Assembly (NCBI RefSeq): GCF_004137245.1
Contig: NZ_SDWS01000007.1
Span: 62,001 to 126,000, forward strand
Reading direction: 5' to 3'
From: Nocardioides glacieisoli
Lineage (GTDB): Bacteria > Actinomycetota > Actinomycetes > Propionibacteriales > Nocardioidaceae
DNA length: 64,000 nt
The position numbers and the translations under genes are program-made. This document shows positions 10,120-18,190 of this stretch, piece by piece (the first letter of the stretch is position 1; each line of letters begins with the position of its first letter). Below the pieces are notes generated by a model. That model ran no database searches. It saw nothing but the letters and a program-made list of their open reading frames with translations, and was not told the origin of the DNA.

Positions 10120-10422
10120 TCAGGACTTCACGAGGCGCGCGATGGCCTCGGAGGCCTCCTTGAGCTTCTGCTCCTGCTCGGCCCCGCCCTGGCGGGCGGC
10201 GTCGACGAGGCAGTGGGCCATGTGGTCGTCGAGCAGCGAGAGCGCAAGGGCCTGGAGGGCCTTCGTGGCCGCGGAGACCTGGGTGAGGATGTCGATGCAG
10301 TACTTCTCCTCCTCGACCATCCGCTGGATGCCGCGCACCTGCCCCTCGATCCGGCGCAGGCGCTTGAGGTGGGCCTGGACGGCTTCGTCGTTTCCCTCGA
10401 GGTGTCCGTGCTGCTCGCTCAT
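10120..10422 (-). CDS. csoR: Copper-sensing repressor, CsoR family
   Basis: A 100-aa all-helical repressor. The Cu(I) ligands of the CsoR family are present with exact spacing: Cys42, His67 and Cys71 (25 and 4 residues apart, as in Mycobacterium tuberculosis CsoR). The DNA-contact block LKRLRRIEGQVRG is intact. First gene of the copper operon, preceded by a CsoR-type operator, so the operon should be derepressed when Cu(I) binds CsoR. Confidence 0.95.
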   Translation of the reverse strand: MSEQHGHLEGNDEAVQAHLKRLRRIEGQVRGIQRMVEEEKYCIDILTQVSAATKALQALALSLLDDHMAHCLVDAARQGGAEQEQKLKEASEAIARLVKS

Positions 10423-10428
10423 GGTGCA

Positions 10429-10453
10429 ACCATACCCCTAGGGGGTATATGGT
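10429..10453 (-). promoter_or_regulatory. CsoR operator
   Basis: A near-perfect inverted repeat, ATACCCC-TA-GGGGGTAT with outer ACC and GGT flanks, starting 7 bp upstream of csoR. CsoR operators in actinobacteria contain facing C-tract and G-tract half-sites of this TACCCC/GGGGTA type. It would overlap the operon promoter. Confidence 0.85.
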
Positions 10454-10624
10454 TCCTCAACTCTCTCACCCGTGGGGGTGGAGTTCGCTACCCAATCCAC
10501 GCTCAGCAGCAGGTCGAGGTGGCCGAAATCCACTGGTCCAGACCTATGGTGACGACGACGGTCCGGGGGGACGTCGAGGGCGCACCACCGTGCGATCCCT
10601 CCCCACAGGACCGTCAGGACACAC

Positions 10625-11242
10625 ATGAACATCCGCGTAGCCATGCTCGGTGGTGACGAGCTCGTCCGACGGGGGTTGGAGAGCATGCTCCGGACCCTCG
10701 GCGGGTTCGAGATGGGCAGCGTCAAGGACAGGATGCGAGCGCCGGTCGACATCGCGCTCGTCGAGACCTACGGCACCGCCCTCGACGACACCACGCTCGC
10801 CCGCGCCGTCGCCGATCCCTACATCCGTCGGGTCGCCGTCTTCACCTGGAACCACCACCCCGGGCTCGTCGACGAGGTCCTCGTCGGTGGCGTCGCGGGC
10901 TACCTCGGCAAGAACCTCACGGCCGCCCAGCTCGGCCGCGCGCTGCGCGCCATCCACGAGGGCCAGTCCGTCGTCGCTCCGCCGCTCCCGGGGGCGTCGG
11001 CACAGGGCATGGCCACGCCCAGCGAGGCCGACATGCTGACCACGCGTGAGCGCGAGACCCTGGCCCTGATCGCCACGGGTCGCAGCAACGACGAGATCGC
11101 GCAGGAGATGCGGATCTCGCTCAACTCGGTGAAGTCCTACATCCGCAGCGCCTACCGCAAGACCGGCGTCCAGAGCCGGAGCCAGGCCGTGCTGTGGGCG
11201 GTCACCCACGGAGTGCGGGTCGAGGTCCTCCAGGAGGTGTGA
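10625..11242 (+). CDS. LuxR-type regulator with degenerate receiver domain
   Basis: A 205-aa response-regulator-like protein. The C-terminal LuxR helix-turn-helix is intact (LTTRERETLALIATGRSNDEIA, NSVKSYIRSAYRKTGV split by a few residues). The receiver has lost the usual acidic pair and the phosphoacceptor position reads E47 in IALVETYG. The protein is a paralogue of the regulator at 26677-27324, sharing VAVFTWN/VAVYTWN and an almost identical DNA-recognition stretch. It is monocistronic; its end overlaps the convergent phosphodiesterase by 41 bp. Phosphorylation-independent control is inferred. RBS AGGA precedes ATG 10625. Confidence 0.85.
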   Translation: MNIRVAMLGGDELVRRGLESMLRTLGGFEMGSVKDRMRAPVDIALVETYGTALDDTTLARAVADPYIRRVAVFTWNHHPGLVDEVLVGGVAGYLGKNLTAAQLGRALRAIHEGQSVVAPPLPGASAQGMATPSEADMLTTRERETLALIATGRSNDEIAQEMRISLNSVKSYIRSAYRKTGVQSRSQAVLWAVTHGVRVEVLQEV

Positions 11243-12011
11243 CGTCGGGCCGGGCCCACTGGTCCCGGCCGACCAGCACCTCGCGCAGCACGTCGGGCCG
11301 GTCGGTGATGATCCCGTCGACGCCGGCGTCGAGGAGCGTACGCATCGTGCCGGGGTCGTCGACAGTCCACACGACCACCCGGATGCCGAGGTCGTGGGCG
11401 CGCGCGATGACCCGCTCGGAGTGGATCGGCAGACGACCGAGCCGCATCGGTACGTGGGCGAAGGCACCGCCCGACGCTCGTACGCCTAGCGGGCGCACGC
11501 GCCCCTTCGAGCACGCGATCAGCGTGGTCAGCGAGCGCCAGCCCAGCGCGGTGGTGACGCCCGGCGCCTCGTCCTGCAGGCGGCTGAGCCACCGGCTCCA
11601 TGCTCCCGCGACGAGCACCCGCTGCGCCCAGCTCGGGTTGGCCTTCAGCAGCCGGGCCATCGAGGCGATCGACGCCTCGTCCTTGAGGTCGATGGCGAAC
11701 CGCGCCCGGGGGAAGGTCCCCATCGCGTGGGCCAGCGTCGGGATCCGCTCGCTGCCGTGCACCCGCAGTTGCCGCAGGTCGGCGAGGTCGAGGTCGGCGA
11801 CCCGCCCGGGGTGCCCGGTAACCCGGCGCAGGTCGGAGTCGTGGAAGCAGACGACGTGCCCGTCACGCGTGGTGTGGACGTCGGTCTCGAGGTAGGTCAG
11901 TCCCAGCGCGGTGGCCCGACCGAACGCGGCCAGGGTGTTCTCGGGAGCCAGGCCCATGCCACCGCGGTGCGCGATGGCGAGCGGTCCTGCGTGGTCGCCG
12001 TAGCTGGTCAC
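11202..12011 (-). CDS. Glycerophosphodiester phosphodiesterase
   Basis: A 269-aa GDPD-family enzyme (TIM barrel) hydrolysing glycerophosphodiesters to sn-glycerol 3-phosphate and an alcohol. Motifs seen: AHRGG at about 14-18, PENT, the metal-binding YLETDVH, CFHDSDL, and the late VVWTVDDPGTM and DGIITDRP. No signal peptide, so cytoplasmic. GTG 12011 follows CATGCT by 6 nt, suggesting a leaderless start. The last 41 bp overlap the convergent LuxR-type gene. Confidence 0.9.
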   Translation of the reverse strand: MTSYGDHAGPLAIAHRGGMGLAPENTLAAFGRATALGLTYLETDVHTTRDGHVVCFHDSDLRRVTGHPGRVADLDLADLRQLRVHGSERIPTLAHAMGTFPRARFAIDLKDEASIASMARLLKANPSWAQRVLVAGAWSRWLSRLQDEAPGVTTALGWRSLTTLIACSKGRVRPLGVRASGGAFAHVPMRLGRLPIHSERVIARAHDLGIRVVVWTVDDPGTMRTLLDAGVDGIITDRPDVLREVLVGRDQWARPDVTPPGGPRPALRG

Positions 12012-12112
12012 GTGACCAGCATGAGGTCGTACGACGACCGCTGTCGCGCCGCGGCGGCCGGTCCGGGCGAGTGTTCACCCAACCGTCGTCGCGGCGCCCG
12101 GCGCCGGACATG

Positions 12113-12508
12113 TCAGGCCCGGTAGCCGCCCAGCAGCTCGGCCAGGCGCAGGTGCGGCTGCGCCTCGTCGGCCTTGCCCTGGCGCTGGAGCGACCGGCCC
12201 ACCAGGAGGTGGGCGTAGGGCTCGTTGGGGTCGTGCTCGAGCAGCTCGGTCGCCACCCGGATCGCTCCGTTGAGCTGGGCGGAGTGGTAGAGCGAGCGCG
12301 CCAGCAGGAGGCGCACGTCGGTGAGCTCGTGGCGTACGTCGTCGGCGGCATCGGCCGCGTCGAGCAGCTCGGTCAGCAGCACGGCCGCCTCGCGGTAGGC
12401 GCGCTCCTCGAAGAGCGCCTGGGCCCGGACCCAGCGGTCGTGGTCGCTGTCCTCGAGCAGCCCCGCGTGTCCGCGCAACAGGTCCTCGAAGGGGGTGAAG
12501 TCGGTCAT
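12113..12508 (-). CDS. Small TPR-containing protein
   Basis: A 131-aa protein with two to three tetratricopeptide helical pairs (FEERAYREAAVLLTELLDAA; LARSLYHSAQLNGAIRVA; EPYAHLLVGRSLQRQGKADEA), a scaffold for protein-protein contacts. Its N-terminus has the motif TPFEDLLRGH, also found at the C-terminus of the FMN reductase at 13814-14476. It is divergent from the monooxygenase/reductase operon. Partner unknown. Confidence 0.8.
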   Translation of the reverse strand: MTDFTPFEDLLRGHAGLLEDSDHDRWVRAQALFEERAYREAAVLLTELLDAADAADDVRHELTDVRLLLARSLYHSAQLNGAIRVATELLEHDPNEPYAHLLVGRSLQRQGKADEAQPHLRLAELLGGYRA

Positions 12509-12625
12509 CGTCGCTCCTCTCGAGCGGGTCTCTCCTCCGAGCGTGCGCCCGGACACCGTCCCAACGCCGTAACGGTGCCCGGCGATTCCGCGGAATACTG
12601 GGGCTGCCAGTCCCGTTGGAGATGA

Positions 12626-12641
12626 TACAAACTTCAACCAC
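12626..12641. promoter_or_regulatory. Motif TACAAACTTCAACCAC shared with yceI promoter
   Basis: This 16-mer differs at only two positions from TACAACTTTCAACCAC at 41228-41243 upstream of yceI. Both copies end 27-28 nt before an ATG, though in opposite orientation relative to the gene. A common repressor of a redox-type regulon (for example MarR family) is possible. Confidence 0.45.
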
Positions 12642-12668
12642 TGTGACACGTTCTGGGAAGAGGACACC

Positions 12669-13817
12669 ATGCAGTTCGGCATCTTCAGCGTCGGTGACGT
12701 CACCGAGGACCCGACCACGGGTCGCATGGTGTCGGAGGGTGAGCGCATCGAGCTCATGACCAAGGTCGCGCTCAAGGCCGAGGAGGTGGGTCTCGACGTC
12801 TTCGCGACCGGTGAGCACCACAACCCGCCGTTCGTCGTGTCGTCCCCGACCACGCACCTGGCTTACATCGCGGCGAAGACCGAGAAGCTGCTGCTCTCGA
12901 CGAGCACCACGCTGATCACCACCAACGACCCGGTGAAGATCGCCGAGGACTACGCGTTCCTCCAGCACCTCTCCGGTGGCCGCGTCGACCTGATGATGGG
13001 CCGCGGCAACACCGGCCCGGTCTACCCCTGGTTCGGCAAGGACATCCGCGACGGCATCAAGCTCGCGGTCGAGAACTACCACCTCCTCCGCAAGCTCTGG
13101 CGCGAGCCGCAGGTCAACTGGCAGGGCCAGTTCCGCACGCCGCTGCAGGGCTACACCTCGACGCCCGCGCCGCTCGACGGCACGCCGCCGTTCGTGTGGC
13201 ACGGCTCGATCCGCAGCAGCGAGATCGCCGAGCAGGCGGCCTACTACGGCGACGGCTTCTTCCACAACCACATCTTCTGGAACAAGGAGCACACCGAGGC
13301 GATGGTGCGGCTCTACCGCCGTCGCTTCGAGCACTACGGGCACGGGGCCGCCGACCAGGCCTACGTCGGGCTGGGCGGGCAGGTGTTCATGGCGTCGACC
13401 GAGGCCGAGGCCAAGCGGGTCTACCGGCCCTACTTCGACAACGCGCCGGTCTACGGCCACGGCCCGTCGCTGGAGGACTACAGCGAGATGACGCCGCTGA
13501 CCGTCGGCACGCCCGAGCAGGTCATCGAGCGCACGCTCGGCTTCGCCGACTACGTCGGTGACTACCAGCGCCAGCTCTTCCTCGCCGACCACGCCGGCCT
13601 GCCGGAGTCGCTCGTGCTGGAGCAGGTGGAGATGCTCGGCACCGAGGTCGTGCCGGTCCTGCGCCAGGAGTTCGAGCGCCGTCGCCCGGCGCACGTCCCG
13701 AGCGACCCGCCCACCCACGCCTCGCTCGTGGCGGCCGGTCCCGACGCGCCGCACCACCTGGTCGAGCCCGCCCGCGCCCGCGCGGAAGAGCTGGCTGCCG
13801 CGAAGGTCGACGCATGA
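12669..13817 (+). CDS. CE1758-family FMN-dependent luciferase-like monooxygenase
   Basis: A 382-aa member of the luciferase-like (LLM) class, using reduced FMN from a separate reductase. It begins MQFGIFSVGD, has the flavin-site blocks FATGEHHNPPF, LLSTSTTLITTNDP and the GRVDLMMGRGNTGPVYPWFG signature, and ends with a charged tail. The downstream FMN reductase overlaps by 4 nt, the standard CE1758/CE1759 arrangement in actinobacteria. The substrate is not known. RBS GAAGAGGA precedes ATG 12669. Confidence 0.9.
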   Translation: MQFGIFSVGDVTEDPTTGRMVSEGERIELMTKVALKAEEVGLDVFATGEHHNPPFVVSSPTTHLAYIAAKTEKLLLSTSTTLITTNDPVKIAEDYAFLQHLSGGRVDLMMGRGNTGPVYPWFGKDIRDGIKLAVENYHLLRKLWREPQVNWQGQFRTPLQGYTSTPAPLDGTPPFVWHGSIRSSEIAEQAAYYGDGFFHNHIFWNKEHTEAMVRLYRRRFEHYGHGAADQAYVGLGGQVFMASTEAEAKRVYRPYFDNAPVYGHGPSLEDYSEMTPLTVGTPEQVIERTLGFADYVGDYQRQLFLADHAGLPESLVLEQVEMLGTEVVPVLRQEFERRRPAHVPSDPPTHASLVAAGPDAPHHLVEPARARAEELAAAKVDA

Positions 13818-14476
13818 CGCAGCACATCGTCGTGGTGACGGCGGGACTCACGGTCCCGTCGTCCACCCGACTCCTCGCCGACCAGATCGCCGAGGCCACC
13901 TCGGCGCAGGTCAGCGCGCGCGGCGAGTCCGTCGAGATGGCGTACGTCGAGCTGCGCGAGGTCGCGGCCGAGCTGGCCACGTTCATGGTGACCGGCGGCA
14001 TCCCGACGCCGCGGCTCACCGCGCTGCGCGAGCAGGTGGCCGCGGCTGACGGGCTGATCGCGGTGACGCCGGTCTTCAACGCGAGCTTCAGCGGCCTCTT
14101 CAAGATGTTCTTCGACGCCCTGGACCCCGACGGGTTGACCGGTACGCCGGTGCTCATCGCCGCGACCGCCGGCACCGCCCGGCACTCGCTGGTCCTCGAC
14201 CACGCGATGCGCCCGCTCTTCGCCTACCTCCGCGCGGTCGTCGTACCCACCGGGGTGTTCGCGGCGACCGAGGACTTCGGCAGCCACGGGCTGTCGGACC
14301 GGATCACCCGCGCGGCGTCCGAGCTGGCCGCCGCGGTGCTGAGCCAGGGCGACTACGGCGTCGGCGGGTTCGCACCCGACCTCGCGGCCCGCCCTCGGCG
14401 TACGTCCGGCACGCAGGTCGAGTCCGACGTGACTCCCTTCGGTGACCTGCTCAGGGGACACTCCGGCACCGACTGA
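13814..14476 (+). CDS. CE1759-family NAD(P)H-dependent FMN reductase
   Basis: A 220-aa flavodoxin-fold reductase of the NADPH-dependent FMN reductase family. The phosphate-binding loop region VVTAGLTVPSSTRLLADQI is at the N-terminus, and TPVFNASFSGLFKMFFDALD is the family's central motif. It overlaps the monooxygenase gene by 4 nt and should supply it with FMNH2. The C-terminus ends TPFGDLLRGHSGTD; the last codons recur as a relic after the kinase gene (16475-16504). Confidence 0.9.
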   Translation: MTQHIVVVTAGLTVPSSTRLLADQIAEATSAQVSARGESVEMAYVELREVAAELATFMVTGGIPTPRLTALREQVAAADGLIAVTPVFNASFSGLFKMFFDALDPDGLTGTPVLIAATAGTARHSLVLDHAMRPLFAYLRAVVVPTGVFAATEDFGSHGLSDRITRAASELAAAVLSQGDYGVGGFAPDLAARPRRTSGTQVESDVTPFGDLLRGHSGTD

Positions 14477-14595
14477 CGCCTCCCCACTTCCGGGGGGTGG
14501 GCCCCGGAACGGCTGCCGACGGCGCGCGCCGTGGCTAGCGTTCGCTGCAGCGCGGCACATGGGGGCCACGCTGTGCGTGCTCGAGGGGGCGTGGG

Positions 14596-16446
14596 ATGGC
14601 AGGTCTGCCCGGTGCAGGTGAGACGTTCGGCCGGTACGACCTGACGCGACGGATCGGTCGCGGTGGGATGGGTGTCGTCTACGAGGCGACCCACCGCGAC
14701 CTCCAGCGGCCGGTCGCGCTCAAGCTCCTGTCGATGGACCTGCTCGACAACGAGGCGCTGCGCAACCGCTTCATCCGGGAGGCGCAGGCGCTGGCGGCGG
14801 TGGACTCGCCGATGATCGTGCCCGTCTTCGACGCGGGCGAGCACGACGGCTGGCTCTACATCGCGACCAAGCTGTTCCCGGACGGCGACCTGAGCGACTG
14901 GATCGCCGAGCACGGCGCCCTCTCGCAGGAGGAGTCGGTCTCCGTCCTGGTGCAGGTGGCCGAGGGGCTGGCCGATGCCCACGAGGCGGGGTTCCTGCAC
15001 CGCGACATCAAGCCGTCCAACATCCTCCTGCAGCGTCGCGCGGACGGCCTGCGCGCCGTGATCTGCGACTTCGGCATCGCGTTCGCCGAGGGCAGCGAGC
15101 ACACGAAGACGGTCGGGGTGATCGGGACGCTCGGCTATATGGCGCCCGAGCGGCACGAGGGTCTGCCCGCCACCGCTGCCTCCGACGTCTACAGCCTGGG
15201 GTGCGTGCTCTACGCCTGCCTCCAGGGGCGTGCTCCCTGGGTCGGCACCGACGTCAAGGTCGCGATGGGGCACCTCTACAACCCGGTGCCGCAGATCCCT
15301 GAGGGCGGCGACGCCATCAACGACGTGCTGCTGCGTGCCCTCGCGAAGGACCCCGACGACCGCTTCCAGACCGCCGCCGAGTTCCGCACGGCGCTCCTGC
15401 GGCTCGGCGAACCGGAGGAGTCGACCGTGATCGTCGACCTCACGCACGAGGAGAACCTGGCTCCGGTCGCCCCGCCTGACCTCACCTACTTGCTGCCGCC
15501 CGCATCGACGTCGGCCAGGAGGCCGGTGGGTGACACCGTGGTTCCGCCTGTGGTGGCCGTCCCTGAGGTCGCCGCGCCTGTCGAGCCGGAGAGTCCGCTG
15601 CCTGCGCCAACGCCTGCGGACGTCGCTCCGGTCTCTGACGACACCGTCGTCCCGGTCGCGGATGCGACGGTCGTTCCTGAGGTCCCGCCGCAGACGTCGC
15701 GGCCGGCGGCCGCGGCCTGGTTCACCCGGCGGCGTACGGCGTGGGTCGCTGCGGCAGCGCTGCTGGTAGGCGCGCTGGTGACCCTTCCGTTCGTTGTGGG
15801 CGGGGATGACGACCCGGCAGACACTGCACTCGCGGCCCCGACGGCAACGCCGAGCGAGGACGACGCCAGCTCGCCACCGGAGGTGATCGACATGGGCGAC
15901 GGGCCCTACATCTCATCGAGGGCGCTCGACATGGCCGTGCTCTACGACTTCACCATTCCTCCGTCCTCGCCAGACCGCGTGAGCGTGCAGTACCGACGGG
16001 ACGAAGTCGGAAGTACGTGGGCAACGGTCTACGGGGGCCGCCAGGTGGTACCAACCCGGCGCGGCGGTGATGAGGTGTGCATCCTCGCTCGCACATCACT
16101 CGACACCGGCAGCGGCACCAGGACGAGCAACACAAGCCGTCAGTGCGGGAGCAGCAAACGGCCCACGCTCACTCTGTCGCTGACTGGGAAGTGCACGCCA
16201 GCCGCACCTGGATGCACTGAGGTGACGATGGTGGCGACGGGATTGGCAAAGGGGACGTCGCCCAAGGTGGTGACGTTGTCGGACGGTGTTCCCACCAGCT
16301 GCACGAGGCCCAACGGCAAGTCCATCTCGTGCTTCTCCGGAAAGGTTGACGAACGAGGTGTCCTCGAAGTGTCGATCAAGTGGTCGGGGTCTGCCCTCGC
16401 GCTCGTGAGGGTCGGGCGGCTCTCTGCGAGAGTCCGAGTGCCCTGA
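14596..16446 (+). CDS. Membrane Ser/Thr protein kinase (PknB-like, no PASTA)
   Basis: A 616-aa transmembrane kinase. The N-terminal Hanks-type domain is complete: GRGGMGVVYE loop, ATP-binding K43 in VALKLL, HRDIKPSN, CDFGIA and GTLGYMAPE. A Pro/Val-rich linker, one membrane helix (AWVAAAALLVGALVTLPFVV, about residue 385-400) and an outer domain of about 200 residues follow. The outer domain has no PASTA repeats, contains several cysteines and resembles a beta-sandwich sensor; its DNA is noticeably less GC-biased at third positions than the kinase part. The gene is flanked by a 30-bp direct repeat of the preceding gene's 3' end. Confidence 0.9.
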   Translation: MAGLPGAGETFGRYDLTRRIGRGGMGVVYEATHRDLQRPVALKLLSMDLLDNEALRNRFIREAQALAAVDSPMIVPVFDAGEHDGWLYIATKLFPDGDLSDWIAEHGALSQEESVSVLVQVAEGLADAHEAGFLHRDIKPSNILLQRRADGLRAVICDFGIAFAEGSEHTKTVGVIGTLGYMAPERHEGLPATAASDVYSLGCVLYACLQGRAPWVGTDVKVAMGHLYNPVPQIPEGGDAINDVLLRALAKDPDDRFQTAAEFRTALLRLGEPEESTVIVDLTHEENLAPVAPPDLTYLLPPASTSARRPVGDTVVPPVVAVPEVAAPVEPESPLPAPTPADVAPVSDDTVVPVADATVVPEVPPQTSRPAAAAWFTRRRTAWVAAAALLVGALVTLPFVVGGDDDPADTALAAPTATPSEDDASSPPEVIDMGDGPYISSRALDMAVLYDFTIPPSSPDRVSVQYRRDEVGSTWATVYGGRQVVPTRRGGDEVCILARTSLDTGSGTRTSNTSRQCGSSKRPTLTLSLTGKCTPAAPGCTEVTMVATGLAKGTSPKVVTLSDGVPTSCTRPNGKSISCFSGKVDERGVLEVSIKWSGSALALVRVGRLSARVRVP

Positions 16447-16474
16447 TCAGTCAGCAGGCTGGAGAAACAGCACA

Positions 16475-16504
16475 CTCCTCAAGGGCCACTCCGGTACCGA
16501 CTGA
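16475..16504 (+). other. Relic of an FMN-reductase gene tail
   Basis: The bases encode L-L-K-G-H-S-G-T-D-stop, nearly the same as the end of the reductase gene at 14447-14476 (L-L-R-G-H-S-G-T-D-stop). 26 of 30 bases match, and the four differences are three synonymous changes and one Arg/Lys change. The similarity stops abruptly upstream. The surrounding 16447-16745 stretch (299 bp) otherwise shows no gene. Confidence 0.6.
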
Positions 16505-16745
16505 CCCTCCTGCGGGTGGTTGCCTCGTCAACTTCCCCCTGACGGGTGGTGCTCAGCCAGCGCGGCCCGTGGTTACGTCGTCAGTTGCACGACTGACCCT
16601 GGGGAGGGACGTCCATGACGCAGAGAGACGGCACATGATCCGGCTGGGGCGGGCAGAGGTCCCGCCGTCCACACCGCTGATGCTTCCGCGACCACGCGCG
16701 GAGTCACTACCGTGGTCGGACCACACCGAGCCGTGGGAGCCGACG

Positions 16746-17171
16746 ATGTCGATCAACCTCAATCCCTACCTCAACTTCCCCGACGGCACGGCGCGCGAGG
16801 CGATGGAGTTCTACACCTCCGTCCTCGGTGGCGAGCTCACCGTGATGACGTTCGGCGACATGGGCACCGAAGGACCACTGGCCGCCCAGGTGATGCACGG
16901 CCAGCTCGAGGTGCCCGGCGGGATGGTGCTGATGGGCGCCGATGCGCCGCCGGAGATGGTGCAGGTGACCTTTGGTGACAACGTGTCCGTCAGCCTGTCC
17001 GGCGGTCCTGAGGATGCCGAGCGACTGCGCGAGTGGTTCGCGAAGCTGTCGGAGGGCGGGGTCGTCCGCCAGCCGCTCGAGGCCGCCCCGTGGGGAGACG
17101 AGTTCGGCATGCTCACCGACCGCTTCGGCATCGGCTGGCTGGTCAACATCGCGGGGGCCTCGCCGGGCTGA
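16746..17171 (+). CDS. PhnB-like VOC/glyoxalase-fold protein
   Basis: A 141-aa protein of the PhnB-like 3-demethylubiquinone-9 3-methyltransferase/VOC fold family. It begins with LNPYLNFPDGTAREAMEFY, continues LGGELTVMTFGDM, and ends with WGDEFGMLTDRFGIGWLVNI, the usual family signature. Such proteins are common in actinobacteria and mostly uncharacterised. ATG 16746 is preceded by GGGAG. Cytoplasmic; monocistronic. Confidence 0.88.
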   Translation: MSINLNPYLNFPDGTAREAMEFYTSVLGGELTVMTFGDMGTEGPLAAQVMHGQLEVPGGMVLMGADAPPEMVQVTFGDNVSVSLSGGPEDAERLREWFAKLSEGGVVRQPLEAAPWGDEFGMLTDRFGIGWLVNIAGASPG

Positions 17172-17211
17172 ACCGCTGGCGGCCTCGGCTGCGCAGGAGC
17201 ACACTGCATTC

Positions 17212-17532
17212 ATGCGCAGCCTGACGCGTCGCCTCGCCCCGCACGCCCGCACGTCGTGGCTCACCTTCGCTGCGGTGGCGGCCTTCGCGCTCATCGTCTC
17301 GATCGCGGCGGTCGAGCTCGCCGGCGGCGGTCGCGTGGCCGTCGTGATGACGGCGTTCACCTGGCTCGTGCTGGTCGTCGCGTCGGCCGCGGTCCTCGAC
17401 GCGATCCTGGTGCCGGGCAACCCGGACGTACGCCGGAGCGCTGGTCACGCCGCCGGCTGGACCGGGCTCGGGGCCGCTGCCAGCTTCTCCGACGGTGGCG
17501 GGGGTTCCGGGGGCGACGGAGGTTCCTGCTGA
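17212..17532 (+). CDS. Small membrane protein with Gly-rich tail
   Basis: A 106-aa protein with two membrane helices (WLTFAAVAAFALIVSIAAVE and VVMTAFTWLVLVVASAAVLD), a short basic loop and a C-terminal tail GGGGSGGDGGSC ending in cysteine. The function is unknown. It lies 40 nt after the VOC gene and 29 nt before msrB, all in the same direction, so co-transcription is possible. Confidence 0.6.
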   Translation: MRSLTRRLAPHARTSWLTFAAVAAFALIVSIAAVELAGGGRVAVVMTAFTWLVLVVASAAVLDAILVPGNPDVRRSAGHAAGWTGLGAAASFSDGGGGSGGDGGSC

Positions 17533-17561
17533 GGTCAGGCGTCGCTGCCTAGGCTCGTCGT

Positions 17562-17999
17562 GTGTTCAAGCGCCGCGCCCGACCCCAGCCACCGGTAGTC
17601 CGCACTGACGCCGAGTGGCGCGAACGACTCGCGCCCGAGGCCTACCGCGTGCTTCGCCGGTCGGGGACCGAGGCGCCCGGGAGCAGTCCCTATGCGCACC
17701 CGACGGCCGGCTCGGACGGCGTGTACCGCTGCGCCGGGTGCGAGGCCGAGCTGTTCCGCGCGGAGGACCAATTTGAGTCAGGGACGGGCTGGCCCAGCTT
17801 CTCGGACGCCGCCAGCCGCGACGCGGTGGCGGTCCACACCGACTTCAAGCTGATCGTGCCGCGACGCGAGGCGAGCTGCGCCACGTGTGGAGGCCACCTG
17901 GGCCACGTCTTCGGCGACGGTCCTCGACCCACCGGGCAGCGGTGGTGCATCAACGGTGCGGCGCTGACATTCGAGCTGATCGAACAGGTTGACGAATAG
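17562..17999 (+). CDS. msrB: Peptide-methionine (R)-S-oxide reductase
   Basis: A 145-aa MsrB that reduces methionine-R-sulfoxide in proteins. Zinc-site pairs C57/C60 and C106/C109 are present and the catalytic cysteine is C129 in RWCINGAALTF (family consensus RYCINSAAL). FESGTGWPSF and GGHLGHVF are the conserved blocks. GTG 17562 follows TAGGCT by exactly 6 nt, so the message is probably leaderless. Its last codons overlap the -35 of the downstream HNH gene. Confidence 0.93.
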   Translation: MFKRRARPQPPVVRTDAEWRERLAPEAYRVLRRSGTEAPGSSPYAHPTAGSDGVYRCAGCEAELFRAEDQFESGTGWPSFSDAASRDAVAVHTDFKLIVPRREASCATCGGHLGHVFGDGPRPTGQRWCINGAALTFELIEQVDE

Positions 18000-18018
18000 T
18001 GTATACATGCGATAGGGT
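17989..18018 (+). promoter_or_regulatory. Promoter of the DUF222/HNH gene with internal palindrome
   Basis: TTGACG (17989-17994) and TAGGGT (18013-18018) are separated by 18 bp, a good vegetative promoter. The -35 lies inside the end of msrB. The spacer holds the palindrome TGTATACA (18000-18007), a possible operator. The resulting leader to GTG 18191 would be about 165 nt. Confidence 0.6.
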
Positions 18019-18190
18019 AGCCGCACGTTCCTAGCCTCCGGGCCACCAGTTCAGACGGTGCGCCTTCCCGGTTGTGATGTGGACGAGTTGCGAGGGATGT
18101 AAGTGTCCGGTGAACCCGGCCTCCAGGAGCGACGACCGTTCTCCAGCCGCGCGTGCGCGCGGGTGGACCGTCGTCGAGAGGAGGCCGACC

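Noticed and set aside
14447..16510. Direct repeats around the kinase as attachment sites of a mobile element
   Set aside because: No integrase or recombinase lies between, and the copies differ mainly at synonymous codon positions, which fits gene remnants better than att sites.
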